Shown: positions 10,192 to 19,489 of the stretch, one piece after another
Position numbering within the stretch: position 1 is the first letter of the stretch
Layout: the number at the start of each line of letters is the position of its first letter
Assembly (NCBI GenBank): GCA_028819845.1
Contig: JAPPKS010000017.1
Span: forward strand, 1-64,000
Length of the DNA stretch: 64,000 bases
Origin: Candidatus Poribacteria bacterium
Lineage (GTDB): Bacteria > Poribacteria > WGA-4E > PCPOR2b
Reading direction: 5' to 3'
Program-made: the position numbers and the translations under genes
The notes under the pieces: generated by a model
Database searches by the model: none
The model's input: the letters and a program-made list of their open reading frames with translations, nothing else
Told to the model about the DNA's origin: nothing

Positions 10192-10218
10192 CAAGTGAGA
10201 TAAACTTCGTTTCACTTG
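10192..10218. other. Bulged hairpin between protease and permease genes
   Basis: CAAGTG and CACTTG form the outer stem and AAAC/GTTT the inner stem, with a TTC loop and a 4-base AGAT bulge on the 5' side. There is no T-run after it. It is a possible RNA-processing or stability element within the transporter operon. Confidence 0.4.
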
Positions 10219-10256
10219 CTAGCATCAGCCAACGATTTACCCATTACGCTTTACAG

Positions 10257-11282
10257 ATGACTACATACATCTCGCAACGGCTGCTCTCTATGGCGTTGTC
10301 TCTCTTCGGTGTGTCGGTTCTCGTCTTCTTTATGGTTCATCTAATTCCCGGTGATGCGGCGCTAACGATTTTAGGTGAACGCGCCACGGCGGAAGCGTTG
10401 GCTAAACTTCGTCAACAGATGGGGCTGGATCAGCCGCTCTATCGGCAGTATGGAGTGTTTCTTTGGGATCTGATTCACTTAGATTTGGGGAGGTCATTTA
10501 AGACAAATGAACGGGTAGTTGATGAAATTTTACGTTATTTCCCCGCAACGGTTGAACTGACTGTCGCGGCGATGGGATTCTCGATTGTTTTCGGCGTCAG
10601 TGCGGGGATTTTAGCCGCGGTCAATCACGGCAAGTTTTGGGACTATTCCACAATGTTCGGATCGTTGGCGGGAATTTCGATGCCAATATTCTGGCTCGGG
10701 TTAATGTTAATTCTGCTGTTCGCCTACACATTTCCGATTTTCCCAAGTTCCCAACGATTAGATACTCTTTTAGATGCAAACCTAAAAATACAACATCGCA
10801 CAAACTTTTTGTTGATAGATACGCTGCTTGCCGGGAACTTTGCCGCGTTTCGAAATGCAATCTGGCACCTGATTCTTCCCGCCGTGACGCTTGGCACAAT
10901 TCCGTTGGCAATCATTGCGCGCATGACTCGTTCTAGCCTACTTGAAGTATTGAATCAACAATACATCATGACCGCGCATGCGAAAGGGCTTTCAAAGTCG
11001 AAAATTGTGCTTAAGCACGCGCTGAAAAATAGCGTCAATCCTGTGTTGACTGTTATTGGTTTGAATTTCGGATACTTACTGGGCGGTGCTATTCTAACCG
11101 AACACATCTTTTCTTGGCCAGGACTCGGTTCATGGCTGCGCGCCGCTGTCGAAGCCAGAGACATTCGACCGGTTCAAGGAGGTGTGCTATTCGTGGCTAC
11201 CGTTTTCATGGCCGTCAATCTGATTGTTGACCTGCTTTACATCTATTTCGATCCACGAATCAGGATTGGAGGAAACACATGA
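10257..11282 (+). CDS. ABC transporter permease, DppB/OppB type
   Basis: A 341-residue inner-membrane permease with about six membrane helices. It forms one half of the peptide/nickel-type translocation channel, with the protein encoded immediately downstream as the other half. The N-terminus (YISQRLLSMALSLFGVSVLVFFMVHLIPGD) is the family's first helix. The cytoplasmic EAA-type coupling loop is seen as YIMTAHAKGLSKSKIVLKHALKNS near residues 238-261. The conserved ending LLYIYFDPRIR is present. Its stop overlaps the start of the next permease by 4 bases, so translation is coupled. No transporter ATPase gene is found in the window. Confidence 0.95.
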   Translation: MTTYISQRLLSMALSLFGVSVLVFFMVHLIPGDAALTILGERATAEALAKLRQQMGLDQPLYRQYGVFLWDLIHLDLGRSFKTNERVVDEILRYFPATVELTVAAMGFSIVFGVSAGILAAVNHGKFWDYSTMFGSLAGISMPIFWLGLMLILLFAYTFPIFPSSQRLDTLLDANLKIQHRTNFLLIDTLLAGNFAAFRNAIWHLILPAVTLGTIPLAIIARMTRSSLLEVLNQQYIMTAHAKGLSKSKIVLKHALKNSVNPVLTVIGLNFGYLLGGAILTEHIFSWPGLGSWLRAAVEARDIRPVQGGVLFVATVFMAVNLIVDLLYIYFDPRIRIGGNT

Positions 11283-12121
11283 GCGGGAACAGCCGCAGGA
11301 TTCATCAAAGTCTTTTGCGTCACACATCCGGCATGATTGGCTTTTCAATTATCCTCAGTTTTGTCCTCATCGCAATCCTAGCTCCATTCATTGCCACACA
11401 CGACCCGCGTGAAGCTGATGTCATCGCTGGACTCAAGGGTTGGTCGTCCGAACATTACTTCGGCACCGACAAGGCAGGGAGGGATATCTTTAGCCGGATC
11501 GTTTACGGATCGCAAATCTCTATAAAAATAGGGCTGGTTGCAATGTCGTTTTCAATCTCCATTGGCGCGCTGGTGGGAATTATCGCAGGCTATTACGGCG
11601 GTTGGGTGGATAACACGTTTATGCGCATAATGGATATGATGCTTGCTATGCCAAGCATTCTGCTTGCGATGGTGATAATCACCATTTTGGGACAGAGCCT
11701 AACCAATGCAATTATCGCTGTTTCGATAGTTTATATCCCTCAATATGCCCGAATACTACGGGCGTCAGTGCTCAAAATTCGCGAAGAAGAATATGTAATG
11801 GCAGCAAGAGTCATTGGTGCAAGCGACATTCGAATAATGACGACAGCAGTTATCCCAAATTGCCTTGCCCCATTGATTGTACAAGCTACGCTCGGCATGG
11901 GAGCTGCAATCCTAGACGCCGCGGGCCTAAGTTTTTTAGGACTTGGGGCCGAAATTGGCGAGCCGGAGTGGGGCGCAATGTTGAACGAAAATCGCTCGCT
12001 CATCCGCCGCGCGCCTTGGACGGTGATGACGCCGGGGATTGCCATTTTCCTGATAGTGTTAGGGTTCAACTTGCTAGGAGATGCGCTGCGCGATGTCTTG
12101 GATCCACAAGTCAAGACTTAA
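11279..12121 (+). CDS. ABC transporter permease, DppC/OppC type
   Basis: A 280-residue inner-membrane permease, partner of the DppB-like protein whose last codons it overlaps (ATGA). Visible family signs are FGTDKAGRDIFSRIVYGSQISIKIG, the coupling loop EYVMAARVIGASDIRIMTTAVIPN, and the ending GDALRDVLDPQVK. It has about six membrane helices and the normal length. It would import the ligand caught by the binding protein encoded at 4220-5815. The ATP-binding subunits DppD/DppF usually follow but are absent here, so they must be encoded elsewhere. Confidence 0.95.
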   Translation: MSGNSRRIHQSLLRHTSGMIGFSIILSFVLIAILAPFIATHDPREADVIAGLKGWSSEHYFGTDKAGRDIFSRIVYGSQISIKIGLVAMSFSISIGALVGIIAGYYGGWVDNTFMRIMDMMLAMPSILLAMVIITILGQSLTNAIIAVSIVYIPQYARILRASVLKIREEEYVMAARVIGASDIRIMTTAVIPNCLAPLIVQATLGMGAAILDAAGLSFLGLGAEIGEPEWGAMLNENRSLIRRAPWTVMTPGIAIFLIVLGFNLLGDALRDVLDPQVKT

Positions 12122-12172
12122 TTGCTATTAAATCTAAATCAAGAGGATTAAGCCCTGCTAACGTATGAAGGC

Positions 12173-12466
12173 ATGAACATGACTTTACAATCCGTAAAAC
12201 TCCCAATAAAAAAATTTCAAAACTTCGCTTCAGTCGCTGCTGTAATCGGTTTTCTATTGGGTGCGCTCATTCCACTCTCTACCTTTGCTTTGGGAATCTG
12301 GTCATGCCCGTTTGGAACCAGCGTGGTAGCTACCGGCGGTTTCGTGTTCCTCATGGGCATTCTGAGCGCAGTCCTAATTGGAAATGGGTTTGCGTTACTG
12401 ATAATTTTAGCGATGAAACGCCGTCAGGCATCAAATTCTAGCGAAAAAGAAAGGATTAAAACCTGA
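12173..12466 (+). CDS. Small membrane protein of unknown function
   Basis: A 97-residue protein with two clear membrane helices (about 22-43 and 52-80) and a short, charged C-terminal tail (MKRRQASNSSEKERIKT). I do not recognise a family. Its stop is one base before the ATG of the TauE-like permease gene, so the two are translationally coupled and may work together. A second in-frame ATG two codons in could be the real start. Confidence 0.6.
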   Translation: MNMTLQSVKLPIKKFQNFASVAAVIGFLLGALIPLSTFALGIWSCPFGTSVVATGGFVFLMGILSAVLIGNGFALLIILAMKRRQASNSSEKERIKT

Positions 12467-12467
12467 A

Positions 12468-13229
12468 ATGCAACTGGTTTGGCAAATTCCCTTAATCTTA
12501 ATTTCTGGCATCGCTGCAGGCTTCCTAAATGTGGTTGCGGGCGGCGGTTCATTACTAACCCTGCCGGTGCTAATCTTCCTCGGTTTACCCGCCGCAACAG
12601 CAAACGGCACAAATCGAGTAGCGGTCGCCATACAGTGTGCAACCGGCGTTGCAGGATTTCGTGCCAAAGGATTTTCTGACTTTCGCTTTAGCACGTTCCT
12701 GACCATTCCAGCAATTCCAGGAGCTATCATTGGCGCTATCATTGCAGTATTCATGGGTGAGGTTGCTTTCAAGAGAGTGTTAGCGGCTATCATGGTAGGA
12801 GTACTGGCATTGACTTATCTCAGTCCGCCAAGGAAAAGTGAAGGTACAAGTATTGAGCAGAACCTTGCACGAAAGATTGCCGCAATTATTGCCTTCTTTT
12901 TTATTGGTATTTATGGCGGATTTATTCAAGCCGGCGTGGGCTTCATAATCATTGGCGCACTGACATCAATAAGTGGCTATGATCTGGTTCGTGCAAATGC
13001 GATTAAGCTGTTTGTCAGCTTCTTTTTCACCATCGTCGCGCTGGGAATCTTCATTTACAATGGTAATGTCGATCCCTTTTTGGGGTTAACACTTGCACTT
13101 GGAAATGCGACCGGCGCCTGGTTCGGCAGCAATTGGGCGGTTGACAGAGGAGAAAAATGGATTAAAATCGTACTCGTTGTCACCTCATTGGCTTTCGCAA
13201 TTCGGCTCGTCTGGCAAACACTTGTTTAA
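12468..13229 (+). CDS. TauE/SafE family anion permease (sulfite/sulfonate exporter type)
   Basis: A 253-residue multi-spanning membrane protein. It shows the duplicated TauE/SafE motif: first copy GIAAGFLNVVAGGGSLLTLPVL near the N-terminus, second copy IGIYGGFIQAGVGFIIIGAL in the middle. The glycine-rich half-repeats, about eight helices and the length all fit. The family exports sulfite, sulfoacetate or other organosulfur anions, or imports related ones. The substrate cannot be inferred here. It is coupled to the small membrane protein gene upstream. Confidence 0.9.
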   Translation: MQLVWQIPLILISGIAAGFLNVVAGGGSLLTLPVLIFLGLPAATANGTNRVAVAIQCATGVAGFRAKGFSDFRFSTFLTIPAIPGAIIGAIIAVFMGEVAFKRVLAAIMVGVLALTYLSPPRKSEGTSIEQNLARKIAAIIAFFFIGIYGGFIQAGVGFIIIGALTSISGYDLVRANAIKLFVSFFFTIVALGIFIYNGNVDPFLGLTLALGNATGAWFGSNWAVDRGEKWIKIVLVVTSLAFAIRLVWQTLV

Positions 13230-13358
13230 GCGAAACAAAGCAATTTTACGTCCAAAACACCAAAGATCCCATGTCAACGGACGCAACCAATACCAGCCAG
13301 TTTTCATCGAGTAAACGCATTGACTATTGGCCTGATTTCAATATATACTTAATATATG

Positions 13359-13387
13359 TTGACATTTCATGGGGTTTGTGGTAGAAT
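13359..13387 (+). promoter_or_regulatory. Near-consensus sigma-70 promoter
   Basis: TTGACA (13359-13364) and TAGAAT (13382-13387) are separated by exactly 17 bases. It points at the secreted metalloprotease gene that begins 182 bases downstream. It is among the best-scoring promoter-like sequences seen in the window. Confidence 0.75.
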
Positions 13388-13394
13388 TACCACA
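13377..13394. promoter_or_regulatory. 18-bp palindromic candidate operator over the -10 element
   Basis: TGTGGTA and TACCACA form a perfect inverted repeat around GAAT, covering the whole -10 hexamer. A dimeric repressor bound here would block RNA polymerase. The cognate regulator is not identifiable in the window. Confidence 0.55.
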
Positions 13395-13569
13395 GTGCAC
13401 AGAGTCAAACGCTAATCACTAAAGCTTGGATAGTTGCACCGAATTCGAAATGAGTGTGAAAATCTCAAATTAACATGGGGGTGTGTCGAAGTCATTGAAC
13501 CGTATATCAAAGCCTTTATCGATACTAGATATACTGGTTAAAATATGATGAGTTGGGAGTTGGTTGTAA

Positions 13570-16500
13570 ATGCTTCGCTGCGTTTTGTTTTTATATTTTT
13601 TTTGCATCGCTCATCAAGTCTGCGCGCAACCCATCCATCTGCATCCGCCTTATGGTGGGCATTGGCGCTGCGGAACGCCGGAACTCATCCAGCATACGCG
13701 CTCGGCTCCTCAATTGCCGGAGATTTCTGCCGCACCGGCACCAGCAGTACACGTCGGGCAAATTGAACGGTTCTTTACACACATCCCCGAACAATTAGTG
13801 AAAGGCACCTGTATTGCCATCGGCGAGCATATCTACATCTACGTCGAAAATTCGGTGCTTGGTATAGTAAACGAAATGCAAGCACAAGATATTGCAGCAG
13901 AATTTGATTCGCGAATCTACCCGCAAGTTCACCGGTGGATTGGCAGCGAATGGAAGCCGGGTTTAGACCGAGATGCCCGAGTAACACTATTAATACACGA
14001 TGTGGGATTGAATGGCTCAGCTCAAGACATCGGCGGCTATTTCTCACCGACCGATCAACGTCCGACTGATTTCAATAGCAACCGGCGCGAGATTATCTTT
14101 GCCGATGTGTACTTGCTAAATGAGCGGGGGCGTTTTATCCTCCTCGCCCTGATCGCCCACGAATTTGCCCACCTCGCCAATTGGTATCAGAATGGTGGAA
14201 CAACCGATGAGAAGTGGTTGGAAGAGGGAATTGCGTCGTTCGCAGAATGGGCAATTTACGGAAATGTTCACAACATCTTTGTCGATGGATATCTAAGAGA
14301 TCCAAGCGTTTCGTTGACGTCTGGAAATACTCGCGATGTCTATTACGGGGCAACTTTCATGCTGCTGCTTTACGCGTTCGAGAATTACGGCGGCGCGGCG
14401 TTCATTCGTGAACTTGCTCGCCAAAATCTGCTCGGTATAGACGGAATTAACGCGGCTCTTGCATCGCTAGGAAGTCCCGAGAGATTTGCTGATGTTTTTC
14501 AAAACTGGGCGATTGCAAATTTCGTCAACGACATCAGGCGCGGCTCACTTTACGGATATGAGAATTTACCGAATAAGCGCGTTAATCGAGGAGTAGAACG
14601 TCGAGTTAACAGCTATCCCACGATTCGATTGGACAACCTAGATGATTGGGGAGTTCGTTATGTAACCTATCAAAATCTATCTCGTAAACTTGAAATCGCA
14701 CTAGATGGAGCCGGCAATGGGGAAATGTATGCAAGAGTTGTGCATATACCGCAACGTAGCGCGCCAACGATTTATACACTGCAATTTGATGAATACGGCA
14801 ATAGCCGCCTTGAGCTTAACAATTTAAATCCGTCGGATCAGGTCATGCTGGTAGCGACTACGACAAACTCGCAATCTTTTCGATATGCAGGAACATCTGA
14901 TGGGAATTCCGGCATTGTTGTTGGTGCGCCGCGTCCGGTTGATTTGCCAATCGTTGCGCCGGGCAAAATTACGCGAACCATCGGCAACCATTCGCAGCCA
15001 ATCGAGAAACGACCGACTATTTCTTATAAACTGGAACCTATGCGTCAGGTACACCTGTCGAGCAACTATCAGAATGTAGTCGTTGCCGAGAATTACGCAT
15101 TTGCCGCGAGCGACTGGGGAATGGAAATCTTCAATCTTGCAATCCCGATAGAACCAGTGCGAATCGGGGAAATTGCTACACCGGGGAACGCACAAGATGT
15201 CGCCGTTGACGTCGGGACTGCCTACATCGCGGATGGAGTGGAAGGCATTCAACTAGTTGATGTTCGGCAACCAGCAACGCCGCAACTCTTGAAGTCCGTC
15301 AAGGGTTTCACCTTCGCTCATCGAATTCAGGTAGTTAACGGGCATGCTTACATAGTTGATAGTGAAGACGGGCTTTTGATTTATGACTTACACGAATTGC
15401 ACAACTCAATCGAACCGAAACCGATTAGCGTGTTTCAGACGCTCGGTGAAGCCCTGAATGTCTGGGTTGAAGGTCATACCGTGTATTTGAGTGATCGAAA
15501 TCAAGGGTTTCAAATTCTTGATTTTGAACGAATCGATATCCCTGCAATCGTTGGTAAAATAGACATTGTCGGCTTCGATTTTCATTTCGAAGACGGATAC
15601 GTTTATGTTGCATCGGGGGACTTTCGAGTTGTCGATGTACGCGATCGATTCAACCCAAGAGTAATCTCGACATTGCATACACCCGGAACTTCAAATGGTA
15701 TAAAATTCCAGGATGGGTTCGTCTATTTGACCGACGTGCAGGCGGGATTTTATCTCATTGACGTTCGTAATCCGCACCGCCCTAAATTCGCCGCCCGCCA
15801 ATCCATAACCGGAAGTGCAGTGGGAGTGGACCTATACACACCCAACGACGGAACAACCATTGCATACATCGCGGATGGAAGCGGGAGTTTGCATGCCGTT
15901 GATGTCAGCCGACCGAGTAGTCCGCAGTGGCTGCATCGTCATGTCGCTTCAGGTGAAGCTTATGGCCTTGACATCGTTCAGGGCGAAAACGGGAGACGGA
16001 AGGCGTTCATCGCTGATGGGCGCGGCGGATTGAAGGTTGTTGACATAAAGGACACGTTTGATGCGGCCTTAACACAATCCATACCGATTGATGGAACCGC
16101 TGCGGATGTTCAAGTTTTTAACGGGCATGCCTACATCGCGGGCGGTGAACGGGGAGTATTCGTCATGAATGTACGGGATGTCATCCGTCCCATCACAATT
16201 GCGCGAATTTTAACGTCTGAACCGGCGGTGGGCGTTGAGATTGACAACGGATACGCTTATGTCAGCGCAGGCGATCTCGTCGTTATTGATGTGCGAGACC
16301 TCAACCGAATTCGTGTCGTTGCACGCCAACGTATGCCTGGCAACGCCTATCGATCGGCAATTGACGGTGTGTACGCTTACGTCGCCGCCCTTGATGGGGG
16401 CTTACGAATATTCGACATAGAGAATCCAGCCGCGCCCCGCGCCGTTGCGAGTTTCGAAACAAACGGCAATGCAACACATGTGACTGTCGCTGAGAACCGG

Positions 16501-17166
16501 GCGTATGTGCTGGACAGCCGCTCCGGCGTGCAGATTCTGGACGTTACCGATCCGCGGCGGCCGGTTCGCATCGCGCAATATGAAACGGATGGGCTGCCGA
16601 TTGATGCCAAAGTTAGCGGCGATCATCTATTCTTGCTAGATGGGACGACTCTTCAAATTGTGAATTTACGCAAACTTAAATTAGTTTCACGTTACAAAAA
16701 CCTGCGCTTCCCGTCGGGATTGGCGGTCATCCACGATGCGGTTTATGTTGCCGATCTTTACGCGCTAAAAATATTCAAAATTAACGAACATCTGTTCGAT
16801 CTTTCGGTGAATCATCCAACGGTGTTTGAAGAGCCAACCCGTCTTGAAAACGCCAATCCCCACTTGAAGCCGTCCACGAATCAACTCGGTCAGAATTTTC
16901 CAAATCCGTTCAATCCGGAAACGTGGATACCTTATCGCTTGGCGCAGGATGCAAATGTCACCGTCAACATCTTTGACCGGACAGGAGACTTAGTGAGAAC
17001 AATTGAATCCGGCAACAAACAGGCTGACGTGTACGAAAGCCCAAGCAAGGCGGTCTATTGGGATGGGCGTAATTACCTAGGGGAGCGTGTGGGGAGCGGA
17101 ACGTATTTCTATACGCTAAGCGCGAACCACTTCTCTGCGACACGGAAGATGGCAATCCTCAGATAA
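13570..17166 (+). CDS. Large secreted HEXXH metalloprotease-like protein with LVIVD propeller repeats and type IX-like C-terminal domain
   Basis: A 1198-residue exported protein. The signal peptide spans residues 1-19 (MLRCVLFLYFFCIAHQVCA). A gluzincin-like domain follows, with HEFAH (H197, E198, H201) and KWLEEGIASFAEW 18 residues later, where E219 is the likely third zinc ligand. From about residue 500 to 1060 there are many 40-45-residue repeats (VVNGHAYIVDSEDGLLIYDL; VQVFNGHAYIAGGERGVFVMNVRD) of the LVIVD type, expected to fold into beta-propellers. The last ~90 residues (NFPNPFNPETWIPYRLA to KMAILR) match the C-terminal domain of the protein at 5882-10168. It has a strong upstream promoter of its own. 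The enzyme class is inferred from motifs; the substrate is unknown. Confidence 0.85.
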   Translation: MLRCVLFLYFFCIAHQVCAQPIHLHPPYGGHWRCGTPELIQHTRSAPQLPEISAAPAPAVHVGQIERFFTHIPEQLVKGTCIAIGEHIYIYVENSVLGIVNEMQAQDIAAEFDSRIYPQVHRWIGSEWKPGLDRDARVTLLIHDVGLNGSAQDIGGYFSPTDQRPTDFNSNRREIIFADVYLLNERGRFILLALIAHEFAHLANWYQNGGTTDEKWLEEGIASFAEWAIYGNVHNIFVDGYLRDPSVSLTSGNTRDVYYGATFMLLLYAFENYGGAAFIRELARQNLLGIDGINAALASLGSPERFADVFQNWAIANFVNDIRRGSLYGYENLPNKRVNRGVERRVNSYPTIRLDNLDDWGVRYVTYQNLSRKLEIALDGAGNGEMYARVVHIPQRSAPTIYTLQFDEYGNSRLELNNLNPSDQVMLVATTTNSQSFRYAGTSDGNSGIVVGAPRPVDLPIVAPGKITRTIGNHSQPIEKRPTISYKLEPMRQVHLSSNYQNVVVAENYAFAASDWGMEIFNLAIPIEPVRIGEIATPGNAQDVAVDVGTAYIADGVEGIQLVDVRQPATPQLLKSVKGFTFAHRIQVVNGHAYIVDSEDGLLIYDLHELHNSIEPKPISVFQTLGEALNVWVEGHTVYLSDRNQGFQILDFERIDIPAIVGKIDIVGFDFHFEDGYVYVASGDFRVVDVRDRFNPRVISTLHTPGTSNGIKFQDGFVYLTDVQAGFYLIDVRNPHRPKFAARQSITGSAVGVDLYTPNDGTTIAYIADGSGSLHAVDVSRPSSPQWLHRHVASGEAYGLDIVQGENGRRKAFIADGRGGLKVVDIKDTFDAALTQSIPIDGTAADVQVFNGHAYIAGGERGVFVMNVRDVIRPITIARILTSEPAVGVEIDNGYAYVSAGDLVVIDVRDLNRIRVVARQRMPGNAYRSAIDGVYAYVAALDGGLRIFDIENPAAPRAVASFETNGNATHVTVAENRAYVLDSRSGVQILDVTDPRRPVRIAQYETDGLPIDAKVSGDHLFLLDGTTLQIVNLRKLKLVSRYKNLRFPSGLAVIHDAVYVADLYALKIFKINEHLFDLSVNHPTVFEEPTRLENANPHLKPSTNQLGQNFPNPFNPETWIPYRLAQDANVTVNIFDRTGDLVRTIESGNKQADVYESPSKAVYWDGRNYLGERVGSGTYFYTLSANHFSATRKMAILR

Positions 17167-17222
17167 GCAAATATCGGTTGAGAGGCTGTAAAGTAAACAA
17201 AAGCGTTACACAAGTAAGCAAC

Positions 17223-19469
17223 ATGACACGAGACGAAGCATTGCGTATTTTGGGGTTAGAATCAAACGCGACACTCGCTGATGCCAAGAAAGCCTATCGT
17301 GATCTCGTGAAAGTCATACATCCAGACAAGGATCCTTCCCCTGGGGCAAAACAACGCTTCATACTTGTCCAGGACGCATACGAAGTGATTACGAATCAAC
17401 AAATGCGAGACCAGTCGTCATCAGCGGAAAAAGCGCGGCAAGAAAGAGAGCGTGAGGAACGAGAACGCCAAAAACGGGAAGCGAGGGAACAGAAGGAAAG
17501 AAAACGACGGGAAAAGGAGCGTGTGGAACGGGAGCGTCAGGAAAAAGCACGGAAGGAGCAAAAAGATAGAGAAGCCCATACTATTGGTTACTTTGAGCGT
17601 GGTGTGGAAAATTATGAGCTAGAGCAATATGTCGATGCAATCAAGGACTTTGACGCCGCCATTGGGTTAAAACCAGATTTTGTTGATGCCTACTATTGGC
17701 GAGCAGGAGCAAAGAATGAGTTAAAGCAATACGGTGCTGCTATCCAGGACTACGACGACGTTATACGCCTGGATCCCGACAATGACGATGCCTACTATTG
17801 GCGTGCTGAGGCCAAGTATGGCTTGGGACGGTATGGTGCTGCTGTTCAAGACTATACCGAACTGATACGATTGGATTCATATAATGCTGATACCTACTAC
17901 TATTGGCGTGGTAGGGCGAAGTATGAGTTAAAACAGTATTCCGCATCAATTGAGGACTTCGACGCTGCGATTGGACTTGATTTCGGCGCGGATGACTACT
18001 ATTACTGGCGTGGCAGCGCGAAGTATAGGTTAAAACAATTTCCAAGTGCGGTTCAGGACTATGACGAGGCGATACGCTTGAATTCGGATTATGTTGATGC
18101 CTACTATTGGCGTGGTAGGGCAAAGTATGAGTTAAAACAATACTCTGCTGCTATCCAGGATTATGACGAAGCAATAAAGCTCAAACCGGATAATGTTTTT
18201 GCTTTCTACTATCGTGGTTGGGCCAATTACAACCTAAAACAATACACTGCGGCTATTCAGGACTATGACGAAGTAATACGCTTGAAATCGGATTACGCCG
18301 ATGCCTACTATTGGCGCGGCAAGTCAACGTATGAGTTAAAACAACACGATGCTGCTATCCAGGATTATGACGAAGCAATAAAGCTCAAACCGGGTTATGC
18401 CGTTTTTCACTATTATCGCGGCTGGGCGCATCACAGCGTAAATCAACACGCCACAGCTATTCAGGATTATGACGAGGCAATACGCTTGAAACCGGATTAT
18501 GCCGATGCTTACTACTGGCGCGGCAGGTCGAAGCTTGAGTTAAACCTCTATGCCGACTCCCTAGAGGACTTTGCCAAAGCCATACGATTGAACCAGAATC
18601 ATGTCGCGGACTATCCGCAAATCCTCGACTATCTTAATCAGGTAAAGGAGGAATTAAAGGAAGAAGCCAGATTTGAAGCTCACCGCCACTATGAGCGGGG
18701 ATGGGAAAACAGTCTCGCAGGCCAATACGCCGCCGCAGTTGCTGACTATGACGAAGCCATACGGCTTTATCCGGGGTATGCTGATGCTTACCGTGAGCGA
18801 GGCGAGGTAAAGTTGTTTCGGTTAAACCTATACGCGGACGCTCTCGCCGACTTTAATGAAGCAATTGAATGCGAAGGGGAAGGCACGGATCATGCGGATC
18901 CTGCGTACGTTTACTACTGTCGGGGACGCGCACTGCACCAATTAGGAAAATTTGATGCCGCAATCGACGACTATGACGAGACATTAAATTTGGCAAACGA
19001 CGGTGATGTGTACGACTATTATGGGTATCATGAGATTCATGATGGGTATTTCGACGTATACTACAACCGTGCCGAGGCGAAGTTTATATTGGGTCGGTTT
19101 GCTGATGCGATTGCGGACTACGACGAAGCAATTGCCCACCCCCCGCATGGTTTCGGATACGAGCGTGATATGGAGAATGTCTACTATAAGCGCGGCGTGG
19201 CAAAGTTTAGATTACGGCAATTTGCTGATGCGATTGTGGACTATAACGAAGCAATACGTCGAAATGAAGATTACTATAGAGGTCTTCTAGAACACATGAA
19301 ACTGCGCTTTAAACCGGAAAATAGCGATGCCTACTACAATAGAGGACGGGCAAGGTATAAACTGGGACATTACGCGGATGCGGTCAAGGACTTTAACAAA
19401 ACGATACGCGTTGAACTTGTTTCTCGCATTGCCTATGTATATCGGACATTTCGCAAGGAACTGCCGTAA
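17223..19469 (+). CDS. J-domain protein with charged coil and long TPR array
   Basis: A 748-residue cytoplasmic protein. Residues 1-62 form a DnaJ-type J domain with the essential HPD tripeptide (H33-P34-D35), so it should stimulate an Hsp70 ATPase. Residues ~63-125 are an extremely charged Glu/Arg/Lys helix. The rest is about fifteen tetratricopeptide repeats (YYWRGRAKYELKQYSAAIQDYDEAI type) for protein binding. Some repeats are nearly identical at the DNA level, a sign of recent tandem duplication. No zinc-finger or DnaJ C-terminal domain is present, so it is a class III J protein. I chose the ATG at 17223 because the J domain begins there; an earlier in-frame start at 17178 would add 15 residues of no recognisable content. 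The HEPN-like gene follows 34 bases after its stop. Confidence 0.88.
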   Translation: MTRDEALRILGLESNATLADAKKAYRDLVKVIHPDKDPSPGAKQRFILVQDAYEVITNQQMRDQSSSAEKARQEREREERERQKREAREQKERKRREKERVERERQEKARKEQKDREAHTIGYFERGVENYELEQYVDAIKDFDAAIGLKPDFVDAYYWRAGAKNELKQYGAAIQDYDDVIRLDPDNDDAYYWRAEAKYGLGRYGAAVQDYTELIRLDSYNADTYYYWRGRAKYELKQYSASIEDFDAAIGLDFGADDYYYWRGSAKYRLKQFPSAVQDYDEAIRLNSDYVDAYYWRGRAKYELKQYSAAIQDYDEAIKLKPDNVFAFYYRGWANYNLKQYTAAIQDYDEVIRLKSDYADAYYWRGKSTYELKQHDAAIQDYDEAIKLKPGYAVFHYYRGWAHHSVNQHATAIQDYDEAIRLKPDYADAYYWRGRSKLELNLYADSLEDFAKAIRLNQNHVADYPQILDYLNQVKEELKEEARFEAHRHYERGWENSLAGQYAAAVADYDEAIRLYPGYADAYRERGEVKLFRLNLYADALADFNEAIECEGEGTDHADPAYVYYCRGRALHQLGKFDAAIDDYDETLNLANDGDVYDYYGYHEIHDGYFDVYYNRAEAKFILGRFADAIADYDEAIAHPPHGFGYERDMENVYYKRGVAKFRLRQFADAIVDYNEAIRRNEDYYRGLLEHMKLRFKPENSDAYYNRGRARYKLGHYADAVKDFNKTIRVELVSRIAYVYRTFRKELP
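18146..18393 (+). repeat. Recent tandem duplication inside the TPR array
   Basis: A 44-base stretch at 18146-18189 recurs without change at 18350-18393. The 204-base offset equals exactly two 102-base TPR units. The intervening units are also similar but more diverged. Confidence 0.75.
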
Positions 19470-19489
19470 CCTATCAAACTAAACTTTTT

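Larger units (their letters stand above)
13230..13569. other. Intergenic region with promoter and palindrome, no gene
   Basis: This 340-base gap holds the near-consensus promoter and overlapping palindrome listed separately, followed by a leader of about 175 bases before the next ATG. An AT-rich near-palindrome (ATATATACTTAATATAT) sits just upstream of the -35. No coding sequence is supported in it. Confidence 0.7.

Noticed and set aside
17600-19400. CRISPR-like regular repeats
   Set aside because: The repeats are 102-base coding units of TPRs without unique spacers.
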